A stretch of DNA of 64,000 nucleotides from Bathynomus jamesi (GCA_023014485.1 JAJOZX010003217.1:397501-461500); one strand, 5' to 3'; numbered from the stretch's first letter, positions 1-11,619 are shown. A program made the numbers and translations. The notes: a model not told the origin generated them from the sequence alone.

Positions 1-59
1 GGATGGTGTAAAGCATGTATGTTATATGAAAGACGCTAAGCCTAAAAATAGACATTGTA

Positions 60-2790
60 TAACTGTGTATTACGATATAGAATCATACACGAACGCTGAG
101 GCCAAAGAGTTTACCCCCACATCTACTTGTGAGTCAGACTATTTGCGATGAGTGTATGGAGATCGAGTGTGATGAGTGTCACAAATGTGGTAAACGGACA
201 AACATTTTTAAGGTGTCTGCAGAAGATTCCCCTGTGAAACTCTTTGTGTCCTATATTGTCAAGTTAGCGGACAAGTTAAAAAAAATGACTGCATATTCTC
301 GCCCATAACGGGGCAAAATTTGACACACAGTTCCTTTATAAGGAGTTGCTTGAGCACGAGTCCTCTGAGATATTTACAGGTGATCCATTGAAAAGAGGCA
401 ACAAATTAATACAGATGCAAATAAGAGGTAATGTACAGTTTAAAGATACCTTGCTGTTCGCTCCATGTAAATTTGCAAAGCTACCCAAGGTGATGGGGGT
501 AGCCGCTGAAGTTTTAAAAGGATATTTCCCTTACACGTTCCTCACTAGCGAAATTTTAATTACGTAGGACTACCTCCACCCAAACATTAATTTAACTACA
601 CCAATATGGATGATAGTGAGCGTGAAGATTTTGACCGATACTATCATACAACAGTTTTAATGAACGTAATCCTTATAATATTTAAAGATACCTTGCTGTT
701 CGCTCCATGTAAATTGGCAAAGCTACCCAAGGTGATGGGGGTAGCCGCTGAAGTTTTAAAAGGATATTTCCCTTACACGTTCCTCACTAGCGAAATTTTA
801 ATTACGTAGGACTACCTCCACCCAAACATTACTTTAACTACACCAATATGGATGATAGTGAGCGTGAAGATTTTGACCGATACTATCATACAACAGTTTT
901 AATGAACGTAATCCTTATAATATAGCTGATGAATGTGAGCGTTATTGCGTGAATGATGTGCGCGTGCTTAGAGTATGTTTCCAGGTCTTTAGAAGGATGT
1001 ACATAACCCGTTTCAAATGCGATCCGCTGCAAGTCGCATCCACCATCGCATCATTATGTTTTACGGTGTTCAAGAATAACTTCATGCCTAAAGATACCCT
1101 AGCCATTATCCACAGAAACAACCCCAGCAGTTATGGGCGCAAGGCTATTTACTGGCTCATACACCTACAGCAGCAGACAGGTGTATACATAAAGCATGCC
1201 TGCAACACGGGTGAAGTACCCATTAGGGTTAATGGCCGTGTTTTTTGGGTTGATGGTCTAAGTGAAAACCGTGCCACTGGCGAGAAGACTGTGTACTCCT
1301 TTAACGGTTGCTGGTGGCATGGATGCCCACGCCCTGAGTGTGAAATCGCAGGAGATATCCACAGTAGATCTCCTGCCGACTGTCTTGCGTGGACGCGCAC
1401 CCGCGATCAGCTTATAGGCTCCCAGTTCACTCACAAAGTCTTGTGGGAACATGAGTATGATGCACGGATGGAAACAGATACCCTGTACCGAGAAGGAATA
1501 AGGGCCATCAAACGTTCAATGGTGGCAGACCCCCTCAAATGCGGTGACAGCTTGTTCGGTGGGCGTACAAATCCCTTCAAGCTATACTTTCCACCTACGG
1601 AGGGTGTGAAGCTCCATTACTACGACTTCTGTTCTTTATATCCCTACGTGATGAAGAACAATCCGTACCCCGTAGGCGCGCCTGAAAAACTAGTGGGCCC
1701 CGCCATACCAACCATCGAGGAGTTCTCAGCTAACTTGAGTGAGCGCTACTTTGGACTCTCTTTCGTAGACGTGCTTCCCCCTCGCGATTTATGGACGCCT
1801 ATCTTGCCTGTTGTTATAGACCACAAACTCATGTTCCCTCTGTGTGTGAAGTGTGCAGAAGAGAACAATGGCGATTGTGAACATTCACCCCACCAGCGTA
1901 AGATCAGAGGCGTATACACAAGCCCTGAACTGGACCTAGCCGTTCGCCATGGCTACAACATATTGAAGATATATGAGGTGTGGAGGTTTCAGAAGCTACC
2001 CAACCTTTTCAAACCGTATATAAACACTTTTTGAAAGATAAGGTTGAGGCGTCAGGCTACCCTCGAGGGGTTGATACCGAAGATGAAAAGTCGGCCTATA
2101 TACAGAGTTACCGCGACCGTGAAGGTATACAGCTTGACCGTTCCCAAATTGTAAAGAACCCTAGCAAGCGCTTTAGTGCAAAGTTGTGCCTAAACAGTCT
2201 TTTGGGAAAATTTGCCCAGAATACAGCCAAGCGTAATGTACATTTAGCTCAAAGTTGTAGCGAAGTCTGAGATTATGCCAACGCTCACGATAAAGAGGTC
2301 ATGGAAATCGTGAATGTAGGTAATACTTACATAATAAGGTACAACCGAACCGAATTGGCCACAGATACCTCAAGGGTTACAAGCATACCTGTAGCCAGCT
2401 TCACAACGGCATACGCACATATCAAACTTTGGGGCTTATTGCATTCTCTTGGACGGAGACTTCGCATACGCCGACTCTTTTGTCTCAACAGGACCAAAAA
2501 CGTATGGGGTACGGGTGAGGGTAGGGGAGGATATGAAATATATCGTCAAGGCGAAGGGCATCAAGCTTAACCACGCGAATCGGCGAGCCGTTAACTTTGA
2601 CTCGATGAAGGAGCTAGTGAGCTTAGATAATAATGACCGACCCCCCCACCTGGTTGTGGAAACTCACAATTTTCGGGCGCAGAAGCTGGGGGGCGTGAAG
2701 GAACTTAGGGGTACAAATGTGTGCCGTAACACCTGTAAGAAACGTTACCAGGTACCTGGTACCTACAGTATAATACAGTGCCCTTTGGGT
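60..2790 (+). pseudogene. Polinton/Maverick-type family B DNA polymerase, broken
   Basis: Protein-primed type DNA polymerase that would replicate a large DNA transposon or related virus-like element. In order I see ExoI VYYDIES (about 66-90), ExoII AHNGAKFD (301-324), ExoIII YCVND (942-956), the CWWHGCP box typical of Polinton and adintovirus-like polymerases (near 1309-1329), palm motif A YYDFCSLYPYV (about 1615-1650), motif B with the NSLLGK core (near 2190-2215), and a downstream STGPKTYG block (about 2485-2510). The frame is broken near 130-300, at the 439-922 duplication, near 2030 and after 2268. The YxDTDS catalytic motif expected between motif B and STGPKTYG is missing, so the enzyme is dead. 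The 5' end lies off the window. No capsid, integrase or ATPase gene is visible nearby. Confidence 0.85.
439..922 (+). repeat. 242-bp tandem duplication inside the polymerase
   Basis: Two head-to-tail copies, 439-680 and 681-922, begin at TTTAAAGATACC and differ at only about two positions (AAATTTGC versus AAATTGGC; AACATTAA versus AACATTAC). The unit lies between ExoII and ExoIII and disrupts the reading frame. The low divergence means it arose after the polymerase had already decayed or very recently. Confidence 0.95.
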
Positions 2791-4580
2791 ACTGTATCAA
2801 CTAGATGCTTACCTTGTAATGCTTACCCGTATTTAAACTATGTATGTGCCTGTTGCATCTTTTTATTATATGTTCTTTGTACCACTGTTTGCCATGCAAG
2901 TTTAACCATTTTCTGTGTATAGTATTTGTACTGATAATAAATTTCTTATTGTGTATTAGATTGCTTTTCATTCTAACAACCTTCATTATATTAGTTATGG
3001 GAAATAAAAGTTGTATATTTACATTCCTGTCATTTATAATGCACGGTATTTTTCTCCACAGCTTATTAATGACGTAAACTTAGTCTCAGTATTAATCCGT
3101 TTGTGTGCCAGCGATTCCACATGGCACCATCAACAAAAAGTATATGTATTTTCCTCAGACTAGATTCAATGGTTGCTTATGGCAACTGAGTATAAAAATT
3201 AGTTGTATAGCAACATCTGGTAGTTTTGGACATTGCCCTGAACATTTAGAACCCAAAAAGAGGTGCATAAACTATATGAAGGGGTACTCTCGTCTATAAT
3301 GCAAAAAGTGTGCCCCATTACGTTTAACAAACGCCAAAACTACCTTAATGAATCGTAGCACTATGGTCCACCCTTGTGTTTAGCAAAGGCCAAATATTGT
3401 TATTATTTGTGCCATTCAAAGTGCCAAAGTTATGTTAGTGTCTCTTATTACATGATAGCATCAATGGAACCATATCACTTCTAGTGTAATTAATTATTTC
3501 GAAGTATAGTTTCGTTTCCATACCTATTTTAACATGTTTAATTGTTAAAATCGTTTTTTAGTTCGAAACAATAATTTGGGATAGAAAGGGTTCCTATTGC
3601 AGACACCATCGTTGCTCTATGCAATACATATCATTCAAATAAGTACCTACAGATCCGTATAAGCGCATGATGCTTTCCACATTCGGTAGTAATGACGCTA
3701 AGACAACCAATATTATTTTGAGACATTTTATAATCAAGGTTTTAATCTTCCTGCAAGCGTTTGAAGACCTTGCTAAGTATACATTCGCTTAGTATGAAAA
3801 GTTAAAATATGCCTACATGAATAACATGGTTGCTTATCTTCTCATAGTCAAATTTCAGTTGAACCCGATACATGTACCGATGTGTTGGGTGTTGAAATTC
3901 TTCTAGCTCATTTCAGTGTCGCTATTTTACTGAAGTTATTGCACAAACGAAAACAAATGATAAGAATATGTAATATAACAATTGATACAAAAGGCTACAA
4001 ACAACGACTTATACGATGATGTTTGTTTAGGAAGTTCTGATAAAAGATGTACGAAAATTAAAAAAGATAGATGAAAGATTTAAAGCATAGCATAGGAGAG
4101 AGATTGGGAGGAAATAGAGATCTTAAAAGATAACGCGAAAATTTAAGAGTAAAGAGATCTGGTTCCGAGTGAAATTGTCAAGCATTAAATGGTTCATAGG
4201 TAAACAGTTTTTAAAACATGAACTATAGATGATGTGAAAACTTAGTGAAGATGCTCTCCTAGATTATCTTAAACAATGCATCGGTCAGAACAACTAATCT
4301 TTTACGCATATTGCGTTCATCGTTCTCTATGTTTCTTACCCCTTGTTGCGTATTTCTCTGTGATACATGAACTATATATTTGTCGCGGATAAAACATGGC
4401 GGTAGGACGCCTCAGTAAATATGTAAATAATCTGTTGCGGAACTCGACACATTTAAAATTGATGGTACGGCTATTAACGTTATATATACATACAGAATAT
4501 CAATCTGGTGTGTGAGAATGTTTACTCCCCCAGCAGATAAAACTAACGGGGACCGCGAACACGTCGGAACGCTGTGTAAA
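2791..4580. other. AT-rich stretch with no recognisable gene
   Basis: Reading frames are short and resemble no family I know. There are no long inverted or tandem repeats. It is probably unannotated repeat remnant or intergenic DNA. Confidence 0.5.
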
Positions 4581-4589
4581 AAGTACTCG

Positions 4590-5050
4590 AATATTTGTTT
4601 GTCTGTTTTTGTCTGTTTTTGTTTGTTTGTTTTTGTCTGTTTTTTGTTTGTCTCATGAAAGAACCCCACAGGACAGGAGGATTTTTTCTCGTGAAAGAAG
4701 GTTATGATAAACCCCTTTTTTAAGGAGGAAGGCTAGGATGAATCCTTTCTTGAATTTTTTTCTTGTTTGAAGGAAGGCGAAGACGAATCCTTTTTTTTTT
4801 TTTCTTATTTGAAAGAAGGTGAAGACGAATCCTTTTTTTTAATTTAATTTTTTTAAATTTAATTTTTTTTAAATTTAATATTTTTATTTTTTTCAAGGAG
4901 GATGGGGCCCTGCAGGGGACCCTCAAGGGGCAAATGCCCTTCATTAACGACGGTGAGACCCCATAACTGGGTTAGGAAATTAAGTAAGGGGGCCCCTCAT
5001 AACGAAGGCGAAGGCCTTCAGGGGCCCCTCAAGGGGCAGGATTCAAAGGA
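4590..5050. repeat. low-complexity tracts and short imperfect direct repeats
   Basis: GTTTGTTTTTGTCTG runs (about 4595-4652) are followed by a repeated GAAGACGAATCC plus poly-T unit of about 45 bp (4730-4840), T/A homopolymer blocks to about 4895, and two GC-rich copies of a CAGGGG..CCCTCAAGGGGCA unit (about 4912-4930 and 5018-5037). Confidence 0.7.
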
Positions 5051-5114
5051 CCCCAAATTCCTCGTCCATTTTGCCATCATACTACTATCATGGAAAGATA
5101 GCGAAAGTGTTTAA

Positions 5115-6625
5115 CACTGTCATAAAAGGTGGACGTAATTGCTGCGTGCGAGCAGCCAGGAAATACAAGGCAGCAGATTGCTAAGCAGTTTGGAGTGAGC
5201 AGGCAGATGGTCAATTTAATTTGGAAGCAAAGAAGTGATCTTTAGATTCGGTTTCAGAGTGGACAAGGAAACGCCAATGAGAAACGAAATCGTTCAGGAA
5301 AATTTTCAGAGCTTGAAGAAGTCCTTTTTCTATGGTTCAGGGAAAAGCGGACACAAGGCGTTCTTCCAAGTGGGGTTTTGCTTCGTCGAAAGGCCGCGGA
5401 TCTTGCCCAAACTATGAAAATCGAAGGTTTTCAGCCAAACGACGGGTGGTTCACACGATAGAAAGCAAAGTACAACATTGTTTACAAAGTTGAACACGGA
5501 GAGAAAAAATCTACAGATGTTACCGTCAGAACAATGGCTTAGTGAAAAACAGTCAGCAATTCTATAAGCAAGAGGACGTTTTCAATGCTGATGAAACGGC
5601 ACTTTTCTGCTTTTCTTCAAACTTCTCGATTCTCGTGGTTACGTTGAACGTGGTTCAAAGGTGGAAGGAGAAAAGCTGCTTAAGAATCGAATCACAATTC
5701 TTGTCTGTGCAAACGTGACAGAATCTGAAAAAAGGCCCTTGTTCGTGGTAGGAAAAGCTAAGCGTCCGCGTTGCTTTCCTAAAGATTTGACAAAGCTCCA
5801 TGTCTCTTTCGACAGTTAGGTAAATACAGGGATGACGGGAAACATATTCGAGCCATGGCTTTACAAATGAGATAAAGAACTCGCAAAAAAGAAGAGAAAA
5901 ATATGCTTGCTTATGGACAATTGCGCAATTAACCCTGCGGATGTTTCCCTGCAAAACATAAAGCTTGAATTTCTTCCCTCAAACACAACATCTGTTATGC
6001 AGCTGATGGACATGGGAATCATCAGGAACCTCAAGGCTCACTACCGTTCCGTATTGCTTCAGCACATTATAGATAAGATCGACACAGATCCAAAGGTTTC
6101 ATTTGAAGAACTAAGAAAGAAAATTGATCTTCTGAGAGCAGTTACCGTCATTGCTGAAGCATGGAAACTGGTGCGAACAGAGACCATCGCAAATTGTTTC
6201 AGAAAAGGAGGCTTCCAGTTGCAGGCTGTAGATGACTACCGAAATGATGCGACTGATGTCACTGTTCTGTTGATCCGTTAGACGGTGTTACAATTCCTGA
6301 GCACTTAAGCACGGGGTCTTGTAAACAGGTTTTTGACGTGGAAAAAGAGATGCAGACCCACGGAGAACTCAGTGACGAAGAGTTGATAAAAGAAGTAAAA
6401 ATGGAAAAGGATGCAAAAATCCCAAAAATGGACTTAGAAGAAGAAGAGGACGATAAAGGAGAGAACCCACCTTCAACGAAGGAAGTCGTTGATGCACTTA
6501 CAGTCCTTCGACGATTTTCAACTTTGGAAGGAATTGAAATGTCTGAAGGTCGCCTTAATCCAAGAGCCTGTGGAGGAACAACTAAGGAAGGAGAGGGGAA
6601 CAAAGCGAGTGCAGGCAACACTTGA
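5115..6625 (+). pseudogene. pogo/Tigger-type (Tc1/mariner superfamily) transposase relic
   Basis: Related to CENP-B/JRK-like proteins derived from pogo transposases. In order: an HTH segment (QQIAKQFGVSRQMVNLIWKQ, about 5160-5225), a CENP-B-type second DNA-binding segment (GFQPNDGWF, about 5430-5455), the first catalytic aspartate in VFNADETALF (about 5577-5606), the second in LLMDNCA (5909-5930) and the FLPSNTTSVMQ block (about 5970-6003). An acidic C-terminal tail runs to 6625. Several in-frame stops and at least three frameshifts (for example a stop in the expected W of FTRWKAKYN near 5460) make it inactive. I could not delimit the terminal inverted repeats. Confidence 0.8.
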
Positions 6626-6641
6626 TGCGATGTTTAATGCG

Positions 6642-6790
6642 TGACTTTATTTTCATGTTATGTTCGTTTTAAAATGTGTTTTAAATATGGATTAATTAAT
6701 AAATATAGTGTGTGAATTTATTTTGATGTAATATTTGTTTTAAAATGTGTTTTAAATATGGATTAATTAATAAAGATTATAATACATAAA
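6642..6790. repeat. 71-bp tandem repeat, two units
   Basis: Two direct copies share GTTTTAAAATGTGTTTTAAA and ATGGATTAATTAATAAA and are spaced 71 bp apart (starts at 6666 and 6737), just after the Tigger relic. Confidence 0.8.
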
Positions 6791-6920
6791 AAACTGTTTT
6801 AAAATTTCTTTTTCATAACTTTCTCTGAGACAAGAGCCATCCTTCGGATATAGTGTCCCGACGGAAATAGTGTCTTTATGGCCTGGAACCGGATGAGACA
6901 CGATAACCGTCTTCCTCTCT

Positions 6921-6927
6921 CTCTCTA

Positions 6928-6977
<50 letters not shown>

Positions 6978-6991
6978 TACATATATATATA
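6921..6991. repeat. (TA)n microsatellite
   Basis: A pure TA run with a few interruptions, preceded by (CT)n. It lies about 75 bp left of a TA-targeting transposon. Confidence 0.95.
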
Positions 6992-7066
6992 TGTATACAC
7001 AGTACGTTTCCAATTGAATTTGATATTTCATGAATTTTCGGGAAAATTTAAAATTCGACAAATATA

Positions 7067-7954
7067 CAGGGTGTACCTAGAGTCAGGATCTATTTTTGTG
7101 AAGCACTTGGAAATTATATGGAATTCAATCATAAAATGATAAAGTGGTAACATTTATTAAATAATTAAGAGTAGGATTCGACGTGACGCCCATCAGTATC
7201 CCTGCACAGCTCAAATCGTTCCGCAGCATTTCTAAACACATTCTGGAGCATTTGCGGGGTTATGTTATCTGCAGCAGTTCGTATACGTAAGTTTTCAAGA
7301 CTCGTAATCTTCGTCTGATAGACGTGCGATTTGATAAAGCCCCATGCAAAGAAATCTAAAGTGGTTAAATCTGGTGATCTCGCTGGCCAAGGTCTGTTGC
7401 TTCCGCGTCCGATCCAGCAATTTGGAAAACGTCCATTTAGATAATCCTGAACAATTTTGGCATAGTGACAAGGAGCACCATCATGTTGATAGACGACGGT
7501 ACTAACAATCCTATCCCGTCGTCTATCAACATGATGGTGCTCCTTGTCACTATGCCAAAATTGTTCAGGATTATCTAAATGGACGTTTTCCAAATCGCTG
7601 GATCGGACGCGGAAGCAACAGACCTTGGCCAGCGAGATCACCAGATTTAACCCCTTTAGATTTCTTTGCATGGGGCTTTATCAAATCGCACGTCTATCAG
7701 ACGAAGATTACGAGTCTTGAAAACTTACGTACACGTATCCGAACTGCTGCAGATAACATAACCCCGCAAATGCTCCAGAATGTGTTTAGAAATGCTGCGG
7801 AACGATTTGAGCTGTGCAGGGATACTGATGGGCGTCACGTCGAATCCTACTCTTAATTATTTAATAAATGTTGCCACTTTATCATTTTATGATTGAATTC
7901 CATATAATTTCCAAGTGCTTCACAAAAATAGATCCTGACTTTATGTACACCCTG
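7067..7954. mobile_element. Foldback mariner copy 1: palindromic DD41D-type Tc1/mariner unit
   Basis: The 888-bp unit is flanked by TA on each side (7065-7066 and 7955-7956) and has CAGGGTGTAC..GTACACCCTG ends. It is an almost complete palindrome: left arm 7067-7499, loop of about 16 nt, right arm 7516-7954. Each arm encodes the same C-terminal half of a Tc1/mariner transposase, in opposite directions, with QHDGAPCH (catalytic D), SPDLTxLDFFAWGFIKSH and an LCRDTDGRHVES tail. The spacing between the two aspartates is 41 residues (DD41D). Neither arm has the first aspartate or the HTH domain, so it cannot make transposase. The left arm lacks a 6-nt GTGTAC repeat present in the right arm. Confidence 0.93.
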
Positions 7955-8024
7955 TATTTGAATTTCGATATTTACAATTCGTCTTCAAAAATGTTTATAT
8001 TCGACAATATTATTTCGATTTTCA

Positions 8025-8459
8025 GCGGCAGAACGTCTGCAGATTCAAGAAGATATTAATAAATTATTCGAGTTGGCGGAAATTTGGCAAATGAACTTTA
8101 ATATAAATAAATGTAAAATGTCGCATATCGGTAGAAACAATGTTAAAGAAAAGTATTTTATGCGCGACAACGCACTAACGAGTCGTTACGGGAAGAGAAA
8201 GATTTTGGTATTATTATTGTTGCCGACACTCTTAAACCGAGTAAGTAATGTATCGAAGCGGTCAAAAAAGCCAATAGAGTATCTCCATCATTGTTGCAGA
8301 AAACAATGTTTACATTATATAATTCTTCAGCACGCTCCCAACTGGAATACTGCGTTAAATCCTGGTCCCCAAATTTACGACAGGACATAGACAGAATGGA
8401 GAGAGAGTGCAGCGACCGGCTACTAAGATGATTCCTAGACTTAGAAATAAATCATATAA

Positions 8460-8492
<33 letters not shown>

Positions 8493-8765
8493 ACCCGTTT
8501 AAAAACGTTAAATTTATTCTCACTCGTAAAAAGGAGAATTCGAAGAGATTTAATAATTCGACGAGATTTAATCGAAGTGTTTAAAATGATTAAAGGTTTT
8601 GATAATGTCGACGCCGAAAAATACTTCACCTTCGGGAATGCGGATAGAACTCGCGGTAATGGTCTGAAATTAGTGAGTAAACATTTTAATTCTAATGAAG
8701 CTAAACGTACTCTGCGTGATGTCGTCTCATCTCATTAACTCTTTGCGCATGAACGACGAAACTTT
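8025..8765 (+). pseudogene. LINE (CR1/Jockey-like) reverse transcriptase C-terminal fragment
   Basis: The translation matches the post-catalytic part of non-LTR reverse transcriptases: ERLQIQEDINKLFELAEIWQ, then FNINKCKMSHIGRNN, an AVKKANRVSPSLLQ segment in another frame (about 8255-8300) and an SARSQLEYC block (about 8325-8360). Several frameshifts are present. A (CTG)n run of about 32 bp at 8461-8492 interrupts the region before the RRIRRDLI..VFKMIKGFDNVD block (about 8535-8610). The fragment begins about 70 bp from the foldback mariner. Confidence 0.75.
8461..8492. repeat. (CTG)n trinucleotide microsatellite
   Basis: About ten CTG units embedded in the decayed LINE coding sequence; related LINE copies in this window have no such run at this place. 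Confidence 0.95.
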
Positions 8766-9029
8766 GCGGTTGATGAGATTGCGAACTAAGTATTCATTAA
8801 TATGATTCACAATACGAATTATAACTCAACTAGGCTTAAAGTTAAACTGGCTTTCGCTACCAATTTCGTAATTATATAACCAGAGTAAAGTCCTCGTTAT
8901 TATTATTATTATTTCCACAGATTTACTGTTGTAACAACGAGGTAACTGGGAGCCAACCCTTCACATTACTCTGGACAGAGTATCTGGTTGAAATCTGAGA
9001 AATTTCTTGTTCAATCGATGGGGATTCTC

Positions 9030-9165
9030 TTTAAACACTACCTTTTAGATAACCCCACATATAAAAGTCACAGGGGTTTAGATCTGGTGATATTGGTGGC
9101 CATGATATGCATTCCTTTATCATAAATTGCAGGAAATCATCGAAAGGATCGGGCAAGTGACACTT
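9030..9165 (-). pseudogene. Tc1/mariner transposase fragment (third catalytic region)
   Basis: The minus strand reads ISWPPISPDLNPCDFYMWGYLK, i.e. the SPDLNPxDF box around the last catalytic aspartate of DUF4817-type Tc1/mariner transposases. Only this piece is recognisable. It is followed directly by the palindrome at 9173-9216. Confidence 0.7.
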
Positions 9166-9172
9166 AAACATC

Positions 9173-9216
9173 GTGATGTCCTCTCATATCTATATATATA
9201 TATGAGAGGACATCAC
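9173..9216. repeat. Perfect 44-bp palindrome with TA core
   Basis: GTGATGTCCTCTCATAT and its reverse complement flank a short (TA)n core. Confidence 0.9.
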
Positions 9217-9602
9217 ATAGAGCATGTGTTACACTAGGAGACTAATTGCCCATGTGTGGAGAAGGTCCAGTAAAAGTCATTCTTTTATTTCAGTTAATAC
9301 AAACCTTTTCAAGCGCCAGATGTTTAAAAAAAATCATCCGATATATGTGTATGTATTACCAACATTCTAAATATGAGTTTATCCCACATATTAATGAAAG
9401 ATGTTGACAGAACTAACCCTCGTTAGTGGGAAAATTAAAATGGCTTTCAAATTCAAACTCTAACACTAAAAACTTATCAAATGGGACTTGTATCAGTTAT
9501 TTAGCGTGTATAGGGAAAATATAGGCTTACAAACCTTCATCTTTCATTTTTCTATTCGCCCAGTTTGCCCAGTTTGCCCAGTTTCTACGCTCGTTAACAT
9601 CA

Positions 9603-9960
9603 TTAAGACTTTTCGACGGAGATGAGAGCACCATCTAACGCCCTTTGCGGAGTAGTTACTGAAACGTAAGGTTTTCTGGACCACGTTTCTCTTAAAGCGA
9701 CGTTGACTTCCCTTAATGGGACTAAAGGGTCTATCTCATTTAACACTAAAATAAAGTCCATTTTATTATCAATCTTTGGTAGTCTACCTCCAGATGGTAG
9801 CGATCTATGCATAGACCCTGTATTCGCATACTTCTTGAAGATTGACCAAGCCGTTGCCCTTTTAACATTAAGGGTCTCTCCGACTGTTACGTAATTCTTC
9901 TTCTTTATCACAAGCACTTATTATCCTCTCCTGATCTTCATTAGATACCCGTGCATAGCG
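9603..9960 (-). pseudogene. Tc1-like transposase N-terminal (HTH) fragment
   Basis: In two frames the minus strand gives RYARVSNEDQERIISACDKE, then YVTVGETLNVKRATAWSI and a C-terminal RALDGALISVEKS block. This arrangement (helix-turn-helix, RGGR-like SGGRLPKI linker) is typical of the N-terminus of Tc1/IS630-like transposases. The DDE half is absent here. A fragment at 13610-13856 looks like the middle of a similar family. Confidence 0.6.
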
Positions 9961-10019
9961 CCTTCGTGGGATTGTGTTCCGTTACGAGTGAAATCTAAAA
10001 GTAAATACATATTCATAAC

Positions 10020-10189
10020 CATAGGCGGATCCAGAGGGGGCGCCGGGGGGTTTAATTGAAGCAACGTGGACATGAGCATTCAAACGTTTTATCTAATTTC
10101 GTTTAACCAGGATGTATGGAGCCTCCAAATTGTATGGGGCCCCGTTGCTTCAATTAAGCCCCCTGGCATCCTTTCTGGATCCGCCTATG
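10020..10189. mobile_element. hAT-type MITE with CATAGGCGGATCC ends
   Basis: A 170-bp non-coding unit with terminal inverted repeats CATAGGCGGATCCAGA and TCTGGATCCGCCTATG. Imperfect 8-bp flanks TTCATAAC (10012-10019) and TTCAAAAC (10190-10197) match at 7 of 8 positions. Subterminal sequences around CCCGTTGCTTCAATTAA are also inverted. The first eight bases of the end match the MITE at 50368-50951. Confidence 0.8.
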
Positions 10190-10527
10190 TTCAAAACGGA
10201 CTGTAGATGATGTTATAAATACAGTAATCAGTTGGTTGGTTGGTTAGATTGGAAAGTGTAGTAATTAGGTGTTTATATCAAGCGTTAATATACCCTTGGC
10301 GTAAGCAGAGTTGGGTTCGTAGCCTAAACATGAATAATTTCTCGACATATTTAACATGATACTAACACGTTAGACTGATAAATTGGCGATGTAACGTGAC
10401 AGAGATTTGATAAGAATTCGTGTATGTCGAATATAACTTAGGTTTCTCCAAATTATATTCATCATTTGCGAAGAATTTTTTTTTACAAAAATTTATAAAA
10501 AATTTATGAAATTCAATCGGATAAAGC

Positions 10528-10530
10528 TGT

Positions 10531-10598
<68 letters not shown>

Positions 10599-10617
10599 CG
10601 ATATATCTATATATATG
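10528..10617. repeat. (CA)n(TA)n compound microsatellite
   Basis: An alternating purine-pyrimidine run: CA repeats passing into a long TA repeat. Confidence 0.95.
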
Positions 10618-10677
10618 TTACAGGGAATCTGTGTAACTAGGGATTTCATGAAATCCCTAAAATGTTCAGGGATTTCA

Positions 10678-10790
10678 TGTAAGGTTAGGACGTGATATTT
10701 TCGTTGGTTTTAACGAAAATATCGCGACTTAACCTAACCAATCGTCAAGGGCATACAGTTGACCTAACCGGGCATTCAATAATTTTCCCG
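10678..10790. repeat. TTAGG-rich core repeat, copy 1
   Basis: A short hairpin (GTGATATTTTCGTT / AACGAAAATATCGC) is followed by CTTAACCTAACCAATCGTCA, AGGGCATACAGTTGACCTAA and CCGGGCATTCAAT. The same string recurs at 18840-18885, 25870-25915 and 60003-60055. A separate AGGGATTTCATGAAATCCCT palindrome lies just left of it (about 10640-10660). Confidence 0.85.
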
Positions 10791-10817
10791 TAGAGCTGTA
10801 ACATATATATATATATA

Positions 10818-11571
10818 CAGGGTGGGCCGTAAGTTTCCATACATAGGAAAAATAAACATTTTGTTATGGACAACCATTTTTATTTATATAATATGCTCTA
10901 CATGGTTGCCATTGTTTTGAAAACACATTTCAATACGTGTTCCACACTGTTGATGAACACGCATTAGCACAGTTGACGTTATGCTTGTAATGGCGTTGGT
11001 GATACGTTCCTTTAGATGATTTATGTCTCGTATCTTTTCCTGATACACCATGGCCTTCAAGTGCCCCCAAAGATAGAAATCAAGGGGGGTGAGATCTGGG
11101 GATCTGGGAGGCCACTCCACAGGACCACGCCGACCAATCCAAGCATCCGGAAACTGCTGATCCAAATACCGACGCACGTGAAGACCATAATGAGGTGGAG
11201 CTCCATCTTGCTGGAAGTAAACTGGGAAGTTACCTTCCTCGTTTAGCAGGGATGGGAAAATCTCTTCTTGCAACATGTTAAGATACCTTTCGGCATTAAG
11301 ATTTCCACTGACAAAAATTGGTCCAATAATTCTGTCACCCCATATCCCGGCCCACACCATCACTTTACCGGCACCTTGCATCTTCGTCGGACTCAGCCAG
11401 TTAGCGTTAGCATTACTCCAATAACGTATGTTTTGCCGATTAACCTCTCCATTGACGTAAAAATTTGCTTCATCAGTAAACAAGATCTTACGTCAAACGC
11501 ATATTCTTAGGGTATCTGAAACTAAAAACAAACGTTTAATTTTTCCTATGTATGGAAACTTACGGCCCACC

Positions 11572-11574
<3 letters not shown>
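10818..11574. mobile_element. Tc1/mariner deletion derivative, DD41D type
   Basis: A 757-bp element with terminal inverted repeats of about 36 bp beginning CAGGGTGGGCCGTAAGTTTC. The left flank is TA (10816-10817); the right flank reads TG, probably a decayed TA. It encodes only the catalytic half of a transposase on the minus strand, so the N-terminal HTH exon was lost by internal deletion. (TA)n tracts adjoin both ends. Confidence 0.9.
10884..11483 (-). CDS. Partial Tc1/mariner DDD transposase, catalytic half, frame open
   Basis: About 199 residues of a DUF4817-family-like transposase beginning exactly at the first catalytic aspartate (FTDEANF). The second is in FQQDGAPPHYG (residue 93) and the third in SPDLTPLDFYLWGHLK (residue 135). 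The 41-residue gap is the DD41D signature described for rosa-like mariners. The tail RIEMCFQNNGNHVEHII is typical. There is no ATG at the 5' boundary and no HTH domain, so it cannot bind its terminal repeats by itself. No stop or frameshift has accumulated in the retained part. Confidence 0.88.
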   Translation of the reverse strand: MFTDEANFYVNGEVNRQNIRYWSNANANWLSPTKMQGAGKVMVWAGIWGDRIIGPIFVSGNLNAERYLNMLQEEIFPSLLNEEGNFPVYFQQDGAPPHYGLHVRRYLDQQFPDAWIGRRGPVEWPPRSPDLTPLDFYLWGHLKAMVYQEKIRDINHLKERITNAITSITSTVLMRVHQQCGTRIEMCFQNNGNHVEHII

Positions 11575-11576
<2 letters not shown>

Positions 11577-11617
<41 letters not shown>

Positions 11618-11619
11618 AT

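Noticed and set aside
7165..7671. A 168-aa transposase on the minus strand
   Set aside because: The frame runs through the centre of the palindrome and joins antisense and sense copies of the same arm; it is not a natural protein.
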